64,000 nucleotides of DNA. Source: Siphonodentalium dalli (lineage: Eukaryota; Mollusca; Scaphopoda; Gadilida; Siphonodentaliidae). The translations under genes and the position numbers were made by a program. Shown here piece after piece: positions 35,301 to 47,812 of this stretch (the stretch's first letter is position 1; each line of letters begins with the position of its first letter). Location: contig CP136067.1 in the NCBI GenBank assembly GCA_032622095.1, forward strand, positions 46,851,549-46,915,548. Direction: 5' to 3'. Under the pieces are notes generated by a model. The model saw only the letters and a program-made list of their open reading frames with translations. It had not been told where the DNA came from and searched no databases.

Positions 35301-36746
35301 ACGTCCACCATCTGGGTTATCCCACGAACAAGTATTTTAAGTGGCCTGGCGACTCGGTCCAAGATAGCGGCTTCTCTACATTCCTTAATTGGAACTAGAA
35401 CTCAGTGCGGTCAACACGTCCGCAATGATTGGGTTGTCAGTGGACACATGTTACATTGTCTGTATTATCCGTGTAAAACGCCAAATATACGATAATTACA
35501 GAGGTTGCATGCATGTGTGTATCCACCCTAAGACAAGAAGCCATATTTCTATAGTGTATGTGTGGCATCTAAGTTTACGCTTATAATTTAAGTATTTAAA
35601 TACAAACAGCTAAGCAAATAATTATATGATATTTTGATACATGTATCACTGTTCTAAATATTTCGCTTCCAGTTGTCCATCCGTCGTAGACCAGTTCGAT
35701 GTCTTTTCGGACGTTCAAAATCCTCCGACAACTGTCTGAAACGCCAGATCACCGAGAAATGTGATGTCATCGAACCACCAGCCAAACGCCATATGTTAGA
35801 GAAATCAGACAAAGACGACATGAGAATTAAAGAAGCTCTCAACTCCATGACCTCCAACGTTGATCTGATCGGTGACGGGACCTCGATCTACACCCTCCGC
35901 GTCATCTCAGGTCGACACAAGGACCTCAAGTACATCTCCCCACAAACAGTGAGTGATTTCAATGTATTAATGTATCTATTCGATAATCGAGACATACATG
36001 TATTTGATTGTCGTATACGTGTAATATGAATGTTTCCATGTTGCTTTTGTGCCCAACTATCTGGACTTCCTTCTATATCTGAAATTCAAACTGATAGAAA
36101 AGTAAACTGTTCAAATTATGACGGGATAACAAGCCTATGGCTTTTATAAAAATAATTGCTATGTAAATGTTACCTCAAGTTTCAATACAGGCAGCTACAA
36201 TGTAAAGGCGGAAATTCAAATATAGTTCTCTGTTCTCTCATAAATGTTGGAATAGTTAAGCGAGTGCAGGGATGAGTAAGAGTGAGGTGTGATAGAAGGG
36301 ATAAGATAATAAAGTAGTTAGGAAAGATGTGTGATAAATGGTGTATACAGTCATGTCTCGAAATTCTTCACTAGACGTCCAGTGTTCTTATAGGATGAGT
36401 AAAACAAATACGCTAAAATATCCAAGTGCCGTAATTTCATCGTAGACTTGTTCCAGTTTTAAAATATAGATAGTGAAATTCATAATTTTTGTTTACAGTT
36501 GGAACATTTGATGTCAGGCCGATTCAGCAACAGCATCGACGAGTTTGTGGTCGTAGACTGTCGATACCCATATGAGTACGAAGGTGGACATATCCAGGTA
36601 CGTGTGCGTCACCGACATGACCTCTGCTCTAATATTTGCCAATATAACAATCAGCAATCGATTTATTAAATTATTTTAATGGCATTATTTTGATTGACAA
36701 CATTATTTTATTACGTAACAAATATCAATATATAAGTTGAAATTAC
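28042..36746 (+). repeat. Array unit 4 (8705 bp)
   Basis: Exact-length unit. It carries G at 31496 as in units 1, 5 and 6, unlike units 2 and 3. It is the last unit of the 8705-bp form. The next unit has a third sub-repeat and an extra intron segment. Confidence 0.97.
29376..34459. other. Spacer of unit 4 between G4 and G5
   Basis: AATAAA at 29693, hairpin module pair 29819-30516, two sub-repeats 31444-32734, donor-like ATG/GTAAGC at 32905, TATAAA 34328, CRE 34403. No additional gene recognised. Confidence 0.8.
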
Positions 36747-38080
36747 ATATCCATGTATTACACATTTGTACATGTATATCCGTATAGTTTTATTTCTTTT
36801 GTTTTTTTTCCTGATAATGAGTCCAATAATTAAATTGGTAACACGCTCAGACCATCAATTCAGATTTATTGTATCACTCTTAATGGTGGTGTGTGTCAAG
36901 AATCTAAATGCAGCCACCCATTGTTAACAATCGTCAATACCAGAACAAAATTATATTTTTGTTATAATAATGATCAGTTTTCCTATCGGCCGATTTTGCG
37001 GTTGAATTGAGTAGTGTTTGTATTGTCTTAGGGTCTGTATCTAAGTCACAAGTAACTTCTTATTTACAGGATGCTGAGAATCTCCACACACAGGCGATGA
37101 TCGAGAAGAGGTTTTTGGGCGACGCTCCCCTCAAACACCGGACCATCGTCATCTTTCACTGCGAGTTCTCATCTGAACGCGGTCCAAAAATGTAAGTATC
37201 AATTCTATGTCAACCATAGTTGATTAATGTATTAACATATGGATGGAATAGTCTAATTGACAAACCTTAAAACACTAAATTATTTTTCATTATAATTACC
37301 ATGTTGTTTGCATCGTGCATAGAGTACACGTGTATTTTACACTAATCCATGGATCAAATTCATTAATGTTATGCTTATATTCGGTATAAAAGCAGATGGT
37401 CCCATATATGGCCGGATTTAGTATACAGTACCCCTTTAAGTTTAGCATGAAAATGAAAAGGAGAAATTGGAGCATTATTTAATTATTTAATATGATGTAA
37501 GCATACACGTAGCAATACAGTTCACTGCATGTATACGTGATTGCTATGTCGTGAGCGAAGGTTTATATCTGAATGTATTTTTTCTAGGCTCAGACACCTG
37601 CGACAGAAGGACAGAGAGTTGAACGCCGAGAATTATCCGAACCTGTTTTACCCTGAAATCTATATCCTTCATGGCGGATATAAGGAATTCTTCGAATCCA
37701 AACAGGTGCGTTTTGTTTCGCTACATTTTCGAAATTCGTTTCAACTCTGTACATATACCTAATAAAATATGGTGACAAGACATTGTGCCAATAAGCTCAC
37801 GTTTGATACACGCATGTGTAGAGTAATTGCAACAAATGTAGTCCACTGTCGATGCAACGGTGTTTCAGCACCTCAACAAGTACTTTTTCTACATATAGTT
37901 CGTGAAACTGTGAATATTATTTTGTACTTATTTGCTATATATTACTCTTTCCAGGCGCTCTGCACCCCGCAGTCATATCGACCTATGCTGCACCAGGATT
38001 ATTCATCTCAGCTACGTCACTTCCGAGCCAAGTCCAAGTCCTGGTCCAACGGTCAGAGGAAGGGGTCGCTGAGATTCTAG
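34460..38080 (+). CDS. cdc25: CDC25-type phosphatase (G5), spans units 4-5
   Basis: Exons: I 34460-34576, II 34985-35065, III 35673-35948, IV 36499-36597, V 37070-37191, VI 37588-37705, VII 37955-38080. The protein is identical to G2-G4. Exons V-VII lie in unit 5, yet they match units 2-4 and not unit 6. The homogenised zone therefore extends past the unit 4/5 border to about 38600, where unit 6-like variants start (an all-A run near 38610, CGAATTTCG near 39158). Confidence 0.93.
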
Positions 38081-41000
38081 CTGTTCGTCATCATCAAGTT
38101 GTTGTTACTCTGTTGTTTGTTGTTATTTGTTTTCATGTTATTTCTCAGACACCAGTGCACCAAGATTTGATCAGCGTACTTAATGGGTAGTCACATGTCT
38201 TTCTTGACTAACTATTTGTTAATACATCCCCCTCCCCAATGGGTAGCAATATATGAACTGCTTGGTGTGTGAGATATTTGTTTTGTTTTCAAGCTTAGCT
38301 GTGATACTGTTATTGTTATTTATAAAATGTATATGCCGTAAAGACCTCGCTAAATTATTGTTAATATATATTGTTTCACATAACGTGCTACATTGTAAAT
38401 AAATATTGTTGTCAAACTTATGTTACTACTCTATCGACGAGAATGGCACATTGCCAGTTCCCTCAACCCATGGCCCAATACTGTCCCAGAAGATCTGTTG
38501 AATATCATTTCTCGTGGAGGCATGTTGTTAATGAAGTTATCGTCGTGTATGTTGAATCTAAATCAACAGTGAGAGACATTCATTGGTAGAAATCCAGTTG
38601 ATTACCATAATAAAAAAAAATTAGTGTAACGTGAGTGTTACTTTGGAATTTACTAATTTTGTAATACAAAATGTGTATGCTATACTTTTGTAATAAAATG
38701 GGTAATTCCAAAGTAACAACCACATTACAATAATTTTAGTTTAATAGTATATGTTCGAAGTTCGAACCCATGACCTCGTCTAGCCCAGAGTGATTTTCTC
38801 CACGACCGGAAGTCCTGTTGTCATATGAAGTCCGCATTGTTGCATTTATCGACATACGTGTATATTGATCTTCCGAGCATCACTGGAATGTTATGGAAGT
38901 GAGCATTACTAAGGATAATTTCAAGTTGTTAATGAAGTTATCGTCGTGTATGTTGAATCTAAATCAACAGTGAGAGACATTCATTGGTAGAAATCCAGTT
39001 GATTACCATAATTAAAAAAAATTAGTGTAACGTGAGTGTTACTTTGGAATTTACTAATTTTGTAATACAAAATGTGTATGCTATACTTTTGTAATAAAAT
39101 GGGTAATTCCAAAGTAACAACCACATTACAATAATTTTAGTTTAATAGTATATTTTCGAATTTCGAACCCATGACCTCGTCTAGCCCAGAGTGATTTTCT
39201 CCACGACCGGAAGTCCTGTTGCCACTTGCATCTAATAACATAATATGTACTTGTTCGTTCCATTTTCAGTACAAGCCCCAGACTATGTCTCGTGTTGAAT
39301 TTTCATTAAGAGTGAGCAATACTCAATTTTTTTGGTCAAACTGTCAAAGTAGGATGCTTGTGGAATTTGTTGACGAGGGACCCGAGGATTTTAATTCCCA
39401 TAAGAGGATTATTAAAGATCCAGAAATAGGAAACCTTGTTATTGCCGAAACAACATTATCTCATTAAGCGGCTTCATTTTGGGAAATCTTTATAAGGAAT
39501 CGAAACCCTATATATACAGCAAAACGTAAGCTAATACGAGTGGTACTCGGTAGCCTAGAGTTCTATATTCCCGGTTCATACACAGGCGCGCAAGGTAAGT
39601 TACGATTACTCATTCTCATGTTCTTATGTGGCCTTCACGTCAACTATATGGAAGAATTCAACCAGATCCATTAAATTGAAGCATGTATGGTTTCCTCGCT
39701 TCATGGTCAGGATCGAGATAATCGTTTTAGACACTCTACTTGATTGTTTTTATTGTAACTCTCAGTACAACTCCAAAAAATATGCAATCAGAACAGTCAA
39801 TATAGTAAGTACTATTGGATATCAAATCGTGTATTTATATATGCTCATAAAACGGGGGTTTGTCCATAGTTTGAATTATAACGGATGCATATTAAATTAT
39901 AAACTGTCACTGTTCATTTTGGGTTGCCACTTAAATCACCGTGGAATTGTTCTCGCTTTTCAGCACACCCCTGTCCAGTTCCGAAAATAAAAAAGTCGAC
40001 AAAGAGCAGTATTGCTTGCCAGTTTATTGATGATACGGCAAAAAAATAAAGAGCGTTTGCTTCACTTATGTGTAACTTACCTATATATAAGTCTAATATA
40101 TAGGTACTTTTTGTGTAAAAACTAAATTCCTAGTGCTTCGTCCCTTTCCAACACGCGCCACCTAAATATAAGACCAATTGCGAAGTTTTCCAGCTCTTAG
40201 AACATACCCTTAGTCGGATGTATGTAACAATATAAAGAGCGTTCAGTTATGTATGTTCCCGGTGTGGTAAAAATATAGAGCGTTTGCCTCACTGCTGTGC
40301 GGATGGTTGAACTCAGTTAAACATTGAACCTAAAACGCTCTTTATAGTGTTACACCTATACATAGTTACGCAATGTGGTAGTATATATGGATGGACGATA
40401 TAATCAGATGAAATGTCGTCATACAGACTGTATACATGTATCTCCAAAAACAAATTCACATAAGTATTAGAAATTGATGTCCGCACAAGAGTTAGAAATA
40501 TGCTCTTTAGAAACAAGTCATGAATAGACTGTCAATGAACGCTCTTTATTGTTTCATGGTGCCTCTATATATATTTATAGAACTCATTGGCATAGGGCCT
40601 ACGTCGTCCGGATTGTTGTATTTATCGACCTACGTGTATATTGATCTTCCGAACATCACTGGAATGTTATAGAAGTTACCATTACTAAGGATAATTCGGG
40701 GGCAATACCTGAGTTGAAAAACAAAACGAATTCTTCAAACTTGTCATATTCGCAAAGTTGAGCTCGGAGTGATAAGCTCCAATGCGCGCCACATAAATAT
40801 AAGACCAATTGCGAAGTTTTCCAGCTCTTGGAACATACTCTTAGTCGGCTGTATGTAACAATATAAAGAGCGTTCGGTTATGTATGTTCCCGGTGTGGTA
40901 AAAATATAGCGCGTTTGCCTCACTACTGTGCGGAGGGTTGAACTCAGTTAAATATTGAACCTAAAACGCTCTTTATATTGTTACGCATATACATAGTTAC

Positions 41001-43820
41001 GCAATGTGGTAGTATATATGTATGATCAATATAAACAGATGAAATGTCGTCATACAGACTGTATAAATGTATCTCCAAAAACGAATTCACATGAGAATTG
41101 GAAACTGTTTCCACACAAGAGTTAGAAATATGCTCTTTAGAAACATGTCATGAATATACTGTCAATGAACGCTCTTTATTGTTTCATTGTGTCTCTATAT
41201 ATATTTATTGAACTCATTAACTTACATAGGGCCTGTATACGTCATCTGTTTGCATATGAAGGCCGCATTGTTGTATTTATCTACGTGTATATTGATCTTC
41301 CGAACATCAATGGAATGTTATAGAAGTTACCATTACTAAGGATAATTTGGGGGGGGGGATCTGAGTTGAATAACAAACTAAACGAATTCTTCAAACTTGT
41401 CATATTCGCAAAGTTCCTCTCGGAGTGATAAGCTCCAACGCGCGCCACATAAATATAAGACCAACTGCGAAGTTTTCCAGCTCTTGTAACATACCATTAG
41501 TCGGTGTATGTAACAATATAAAGAGCGTTCAGTTATGTATGTTCCCGGTGTGGTAAAAATATAGCGCGTTTGCCTCACTGCTGTGCGGAGGGTTGAACTC
41601 AGTTAAACATTGAACCTAAAACGCTCTTTATATGGTTACGCCTATACATAGTTACGCAATGTGGTTGTATATATATATGATCAATATAATCAGATGAAAT
41701 GTCGTCATACAGACTGCATAAATAGATTTCCAAAAATAAATTCACATGAGCATTAGAAACTGTTTCCACACAAGAGTTAGAAATATGCTCTTTAGAAACA
41801 TGTCATGAATATACTGTCAATTAACGCACTTTATTGTTTCATGATGCCCCTATATATATTTATAGAACTCAATGACTAACATAGGGCCTGTATACGTCAT
41901 CCGTTGGCATAAGCAGTCCGCATTGTTGCATTTATCGACATACGTGTATATTGATCTTCCGAAAATCACTGGAATGTTATTGAAGTGAGCATTACTAAGG
42001 ATAATTTGGGGCCAAAACCTGAGTTGAAAACAAAACGAAACGAATCCTTCTATCTTGTCACATTCGCAAAGCTCCCCTCGGAGTGATAAGCTCCTCATGG
42101 AGTGATAATGTTAACGACGAAACATATAAGTTGGTTCCGGTGATTAATAAAGGGGTCAGACTTTCACACTATCAGGCGAGAAAACGCCGCCAGTCGCGCT
42201 TATGGGCTAGGGACATAGTACGAAGTGACTCTTTGTCGGTTGAAATTCAATCACTTGCACAATATGGTAAGCCAAGCTCAACTGAAGTCACGTGATATGT
42301 GCGCGTAGTTAATAAAATGGTGTCCCGTCTTAACTTGTCAGTTCAATTTCATTTTGTAGCAGTAGAAAACGCATATTCATATATAAACACTCAATACTTT
42401 CAACTATCTACAATATGGTATGTTTAAAATTATGTTTACATATACACAGAACCGGATCTCTTAATAATGTGTACCTATTTTGTTTTAAGTTACAACACCC
42501 GTTCCGCGCTGATATGTGCTAACTGACTTTTACATTTGGATTTGTCTTTTACAATTGTCTTTTATTTGCTGTTTATATACACTCTCCGCGAATTTGTGAA
42601 TAGAAAAACATACAATTCAATAACCTCACTGCTCTTCATCGTGGAGGCCGGAATACGTGGAGGCCGGAATAAAGAGTATTATATTGAAGTTAGTAGGTCG
42701 CATATTAAGATTGTTGAATTATCATCACATTGGTGGTAACAATGGTGCATGCATTGTCCGGGGACTACATTCATAGAATTTAGAAAAGTTAGGTCCCGAT
42801 GTTCTTCAGCAGATAACAAAAAAAAGCGCAGTGTCACTGTTAGTATATTTTGTGGGCCTTCGTGAGGTTCGTGATCCCCCATTGATCGTTATTCATCTTC
42901 AGCAAATCACCGACTGACTAAATTGCTAACATAGTTGATAAGTTGTAAACAATATAGTTGACAGTTCCTGGGCTGAATTTCACTCACAAACTGTTATCTC
43001 ACTTCCAAACATGCGACTAAACACTTCTGAACAAGAAATCTAACACGTTGTCATGCGCATCGACGCTGCTCTTCCCACTATCTGTGTAATTTTAACGCCC
43101 CGAGTTGTGATAGGCAACCGTATTCGTGAGCAACATTCTGCCACGCGATCCCGATGTGTTACAATTTGTTATCATACAACATCGCGAATCGTTTCTCACG
43201 TATTTTCAAAATAAACAACATTATGTCCCTTACTTTATAAGCAGTAAAGTTTGGACTTTTTATTCATTCGCTTTCTCGCCTTGTACCCATTGTGAGTATC
43301 GTCGTCATCGCGTGGTTATTAGTTTTACCGTGTACCTCAATCCATTTCAAATGTTTCAAAACTGGTACTTGTAGAGCCCTAATGCTATTATTTAAATTTT
43401 CGAACTGGAATACACCTCTATGTCGATACACATATTTTAAGTTATAATATATTCCCTTACATTTATCATTCACATCGCCACCGCATAAACTGGATCAAAT
43501 ATATCTTATCAGTGGCATGTAGCGTGTGCTCATTGTCTGACATTCTTTAGCGAGGTGATGGAATTTAGCGGCAACAATTTATTGCCCAATATATATTTTA
43601 GTTGCCTGAATATTTCCGCGTGTTATTAAATATTTCAAATAAATGAACGTATCGGAGAATATTACCAGAATAGATCAAATTCCCACAGTATAAATTTATT
43701 ATATTATTAATATATGGCCTATATTTATCGAGAGTGTAGTTGATTGTAGGTTGATATCCGAGTTGACGTCAATACGTCCTCTTTTGCCATATTAATTAAT
43801 TGAAACCATTTTTCTTTCAG
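38081..43820. other. Spacer of unit 5 between G5 and G6
   Basis: AATAAA at 38398, hairpin module pair 38524-39221, then three sub-repeats (next entry), donor-like ATG/GTAAGC at 42264, TATAAA 43689 and CRE 43764. No further gene recognised. Confidence 0.75.
40148..42093. repeat. Three sub-repeats (unit 5)
   Basis: Copies start at 40148, 40779 and 41435, giving periods of 631 and 656. The middle copy has variants not seen in units 1-4, such as GTTGAGCTCGGAG before it and a poly-G run near 41350 at its end. Units 6 (49881, 50512, 51165) and 7 (60104, 60736, 61386) have the same three-copy layout. The two-copy block of units 1-4 is most simply a loss of one copy. Confidence 0.88.
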
Positions 43821-46800
43821 ATTCCTAACATCACTTTCGACATAGACGATACCATGGATATCATCCAGCTGTTGAGCCCTTGTGACTTCAAGCTTCACGT
43901 CGACGAGTCGTCCAGAGATAGCGGTATAGACGTAGAGGTAAGCAGGATTAGAGCAGGAGAAATTGCCAACTCGTACAAACGTGATTTTTAAGGACCTATT
44001 ATCCGTAATTTAGAGAAACAATTTCAGATTAAACATTGTGCTTATTTAAGAACAGTATTAAGGAATAGATCACCAGTTAGTTCGTCAGTTCGTTTTATGC
44101 GAAGATTCGAACGCAACCACAGTAATGAACACGAACGTATGTATTATGACACCTACATGCTCACATTGTGTTATGTATTTTATTCGCATATTTTCGATTA
44201 TTTTCTTTCAATAGTCTATGCTATAATGTATAATATAAGAGGCACAGAATGTTCCACACAGGAAATAGTAATTGAGTTCCTTGACATAAATTTTAATTGA
44301 TATGGCTAATTATATCCACAGTAATGAATATAATTTGTTTTCCAGACACCAACTACTGCACACATCAGCGAACATGAGGGCAGCTTCAGTTCGTTTCTCC
44401 CATCAGAAACACCTACTAAGTCTGAGGTACGTTATATTATTATTTCTAAAATTAAGAAAACAATGAACGCCACATTAATAGGTTAATAAGATTTGACAAA
44501 AACCATATAGGACCGGCTAAAATTATGGCCGGACAATTAACACCAAGAAACCTATACACGAATACAGTTTATCCAGCAATTTAGGAAAGCATTTCAGCAG
44601 CCTAAGGGTGGATACACACATGCATGTAATTTCTGTATGTAAAATACATGTATTTTACATGGCCACACCAATAATTGACAACATTAATCATCTGCGCGCG
44701 TGAGGTTTATTGTTAACAGGCCAGACAAGTGAGTGGTGATAAGCGAAATCTTCTCTTTCGGATGCGGAAATTAGTCAACTTTGTGTGATATCGACATTTT
44801 ATTAATGCACGAACACCAGAAGCGACGCGTCTGGCATATACAGGCTTCATATAGAACATGTTCGACCATGATGCTTGTTTGGCATGGGGTCCTGAAAGCT
44901 TCAAATCGCTAAGGGACTTAGTTGTATATCGGTCGGAATAATCTTCGCAAGAAGGTACAATATAATGTTTTACTTAAATAACAAGAGAGGACTAATAATT
45001 ATTTAATTAGAACGTCCACCATCTGGGTTATCCCACGAACAAGTATTTTAAGTGGCCTGGCGACTCGGTCCAAGATAGCGGCTTCTCTACATTCCTTAAT
45101 TGGAACTAGAACTCATTGCGGTCAACACGTCCGCAACGATTGGGTTGTCAGTGGACACATGTTACATTGTCTGTATTATCCATGTAAAACGCCAAATACA
45201 CGATAATTACAGAGATTACATGCATGTGTGTATCCACCCTAAGACAAGAAGCTATATTTCCATAGTGTATGTGTGGCATTTAAGTTTAAGCTTATAATTT
45301 AAGTATTTAAATACAAACAGCTAAGCAAATAATTATATGTATATTTTGATACATGTATCACTGTTCTAAATATTTCGCTTCCAGTTGTCCATCCGTCGTA
45401 GACCAGTTCGATGTCTTTTCGGACGTTCAAAATCCTCCGACAACTGTCTGAAACGCCAGATCACCGAGAAATGTGATGTCATCGAACCACCAGCCAAACG
45501 CCAACTGTTAGAGAAATCAGACAAAGACGACATGAGAATTAAAGAAGCTCTCAACTCCATGACCTCCAACGTTGATCTGATCGGTGACGGGACCTCGAGC
45601 TACACCCTCCGCGTCATCTCAGGTCGACACAAGGACCTCAAGTACATATCCCCACAAACAGTGAGTGATTTCAATGTATTAATGTATCTATTCGATAATC
45701 GAGACATGTACAGTATGTATTTGATTGTGACATACATGTAATATGAATGTTTCCATGTTGCTTTTGTGCCCAACTATCTGGACTTCCTTCTATATCTGAA
45801 ATTCAGACTGATAGAAAAGTAAACTGTTCACATTATGACGGGATAACAAGCCTCTGGCTTTAAAAACAAAATTCCTCTGAAAATGTTACCTCAAGTTTCA
45901 ATACAGGCAGCTACAATGTAAAGGCGGAAATTCAAATATATGTTGGAATAGTTAAGCGAGTGCAGGGATGAGTAAGAGTGAGGTGTGATAGAAGGGATAA
46001 GATAATAAAGTAGTTAGGAAAGATGTGTGATAAATGGTGTATACAGTCATGTCTCGAAATTCTTCACTAGACGTCCAGTGTTCTTATAGGATGAGTAAAA
46101 CAAATATGCTAAAATATCCAAGTGCCGTAGTTTCATCGTAGACTTGTTCCAGTTTTAAAATATAGATAGTGATATTGATAATTTTTGTTTACAGTTGGAA
46201 GATTTGATGTCAGGCCGATTCAGCAACAGCATCGACGAGTTTGTGGTCGTAGACTGTCGATACCCATATGAGTACGAAGGTGGACATATCCAGGTACGTG
46301 TGCGTCACCGACATGACCTCTGCTCTAATATTTGCCAATATAACACAGCAATCGATTTATTTCTTTTGTAAAATAATGAGGATCATGTCAAGTTAAATTA
46401 TCTTATTGGCATTATTTTGATTGACAACATTATTTTATTACGTAACAAATATCAATATATATGTTGAAATTACATATACATGTATTACAAATTTTTACAT
46501 GTATATCCGTATAGTTTTATTTCTTTTGTTTTTTTGTTGATAATGATTAAATTGGTAACACGCTCAGAATATCAATTCAGATTTATTGTATCACTCTTAA
46601 TGGTGGTGTGTGTCAAGAATCTAAATGCAGCCACCCATTGTTAACAATCGTCAATACCCGGACAAAATTATATTTTTGTTATAATAATGATCAGTTTTCC
46701 TGTCGGGCGATTTTGCGGTTGAATTGTGTAGTGTTTGTATTGTCTAAGGATCTGTATCAAAGTCACCTCTTATTTGCAGGATGCTGAGAATCTCCACACG

Positions 46801-47812
46801 CAGGCGATGATCGAGAAGAGGTTTTTGGGCGACGCTCCCCTCAAACACAGGACCATCGTCATCTTTCACTGCGAGTTCTCATCTGAACGCGGTCCAAAAA
46901 TGTAAGTATCAATTCTATGTCAACCATAGTTTATTAATGTATTAACATATGAATGGAATATGCTAATTGACAAACCTTAAAACACTAAATTCATTTTCAT
47001 TATAATTACCATGTTGTTTGCATCGTGCATAGAGTACACGTGTATTTTACACTAATCCATGTCTCTAATTCTTTAATGTTATGCTGATATTCGATATAAA
47101 CGCAGATGGTCCCATATATGGCCGGATTTAGTATACAGTACCCCTTTAAGTTTAACATGAAAATGAAAAGGATAAATTGTAGCATTATTTAATTATTTAA
47201 TTAAGTTCTTTGTAATCGGATGTAAGCATACACGTAGCAATACAGTTAACTACATGTATATGTGATTGCTATGATTATGTCGTGAGCGAAGGTTTATATC
47301 TTAATGTATTCATTTCTAGGCTCAGGCACCTGCGACAGAAGGACAGAGAGATGAACGCAGAGAATTACCCGAACCTGTTTTACCCTGAAATCTATATCCT
47401 TCATGGCGGATATAAGGAATTCTTCGAATCCAAACAGGTGCGTTTTGTTTCGCTACATTTTCGAAATTCGTTTCAACTCTGTACATATACCTAATAAAAT
47501 ATGGTGACAAGACATTGTGCCAATAAGCTCACGTTTGATACACGCATGTGTAGAGTAATTGCAACAAATGTAGTCCACTGTCGATGCAACGGTGTTTCAG
47601 CACCTCAACAAGTACTTTTTCTACATATAGTTCGTGAAACTGTGAATATTATTTTGTACTTATTTGCTATATATTACTCTTTCCAGGCGCTCTGCACCCC
47701 GCAGTCATATCGACCTATGCTGCACCAGGATTATTCATCTCAGCTACGTCACTTCCGAGCCAAGTCCAAGTCCTGGTCCAACGGTCAGAGGAAGAGGTCG
47801 CTGAGATTCTAG
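43821..47812 (+). CDS. cdc25: CDC25-type phosphatase, diverged intact copy (G6), spans units 5-6
   Basis: Exons: I 43821-43937, II 44346-44426, III 45385-45660, IV 46195-46293, V 46780-46901, VI 47320-47437, VII 47687-47812. The reading frame is open and the splice borders are preserved. Relative to G2-G5 I count six changes in the 312-residue numbering: H106Q, M107L, I138S, H161D, L243M, G308R. None touches the HCEFSSER loop. Several also appear in G7, so they mark the right-hand lineage of the array. Intron II is longer because of a 446-base segment. This is the only intact gene with a different product, so it could differ in regulation or activity. That is inference. Confidence 0.92.
44494..44939. 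mobile_element. Extra 446-base segment in intron II of G6
   Basis: Present in unit 5 and, at 481 bases, in unit 6 (54223-54703), but absent from units 1-4 between AAGATT and AATCT. It contains the left copy (44602-44637) of a ~35-base inverted repeat whose right copy lies at 45210-45243. Together they suggest a ~640-base DNA-transposon-like element. A minus-strand open frame (44713-44904, with [11 protein letters not shown] and RIRKRR) is shared in part by unit 6 but not recognised. Confidence 0.6.
44602..45243. mobile_element. Putative non-autonomous element with ~35-bp terminal inverted repeats
   Basis: The left end (AAGGGTGGATACACACATGC and flanks) and right end (GCATGTGTGTATCCACCCTT-like) are reverse complements with about one mismatch, about 640 bases apart. 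I could not find a clear target-site duplication. The unit 6 counterpart spans 54331-55104. Units 1-4 retain only the right end. Confidence 0.5.

Larger units (their letters stand above)
36747..46473 (+). repeat. Array unit 5 (about 9.73 kb, mosaic)
   Basis: It begins like units 1-4 and then carries unit 6-like variants. It has three 631-656-bp sub-repeats instead of two. It has 446 extra bases in intron II (44494-44939) and lacks about 110 bases holding the intron II hairpins. A private GG insertion occurs near 42761. The alternation of unit 1-4-like and unit 6-like stretches indicates recombination or gene conversion between units. Confidence 0.93.

Noticed and set aside
44713-44904. Minus-strand open frame in the extra intron segment
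   Set aside because: Shared only in part with unit 6, where it shifts frame. It lies inside a transposon-like segment and has no known domain.
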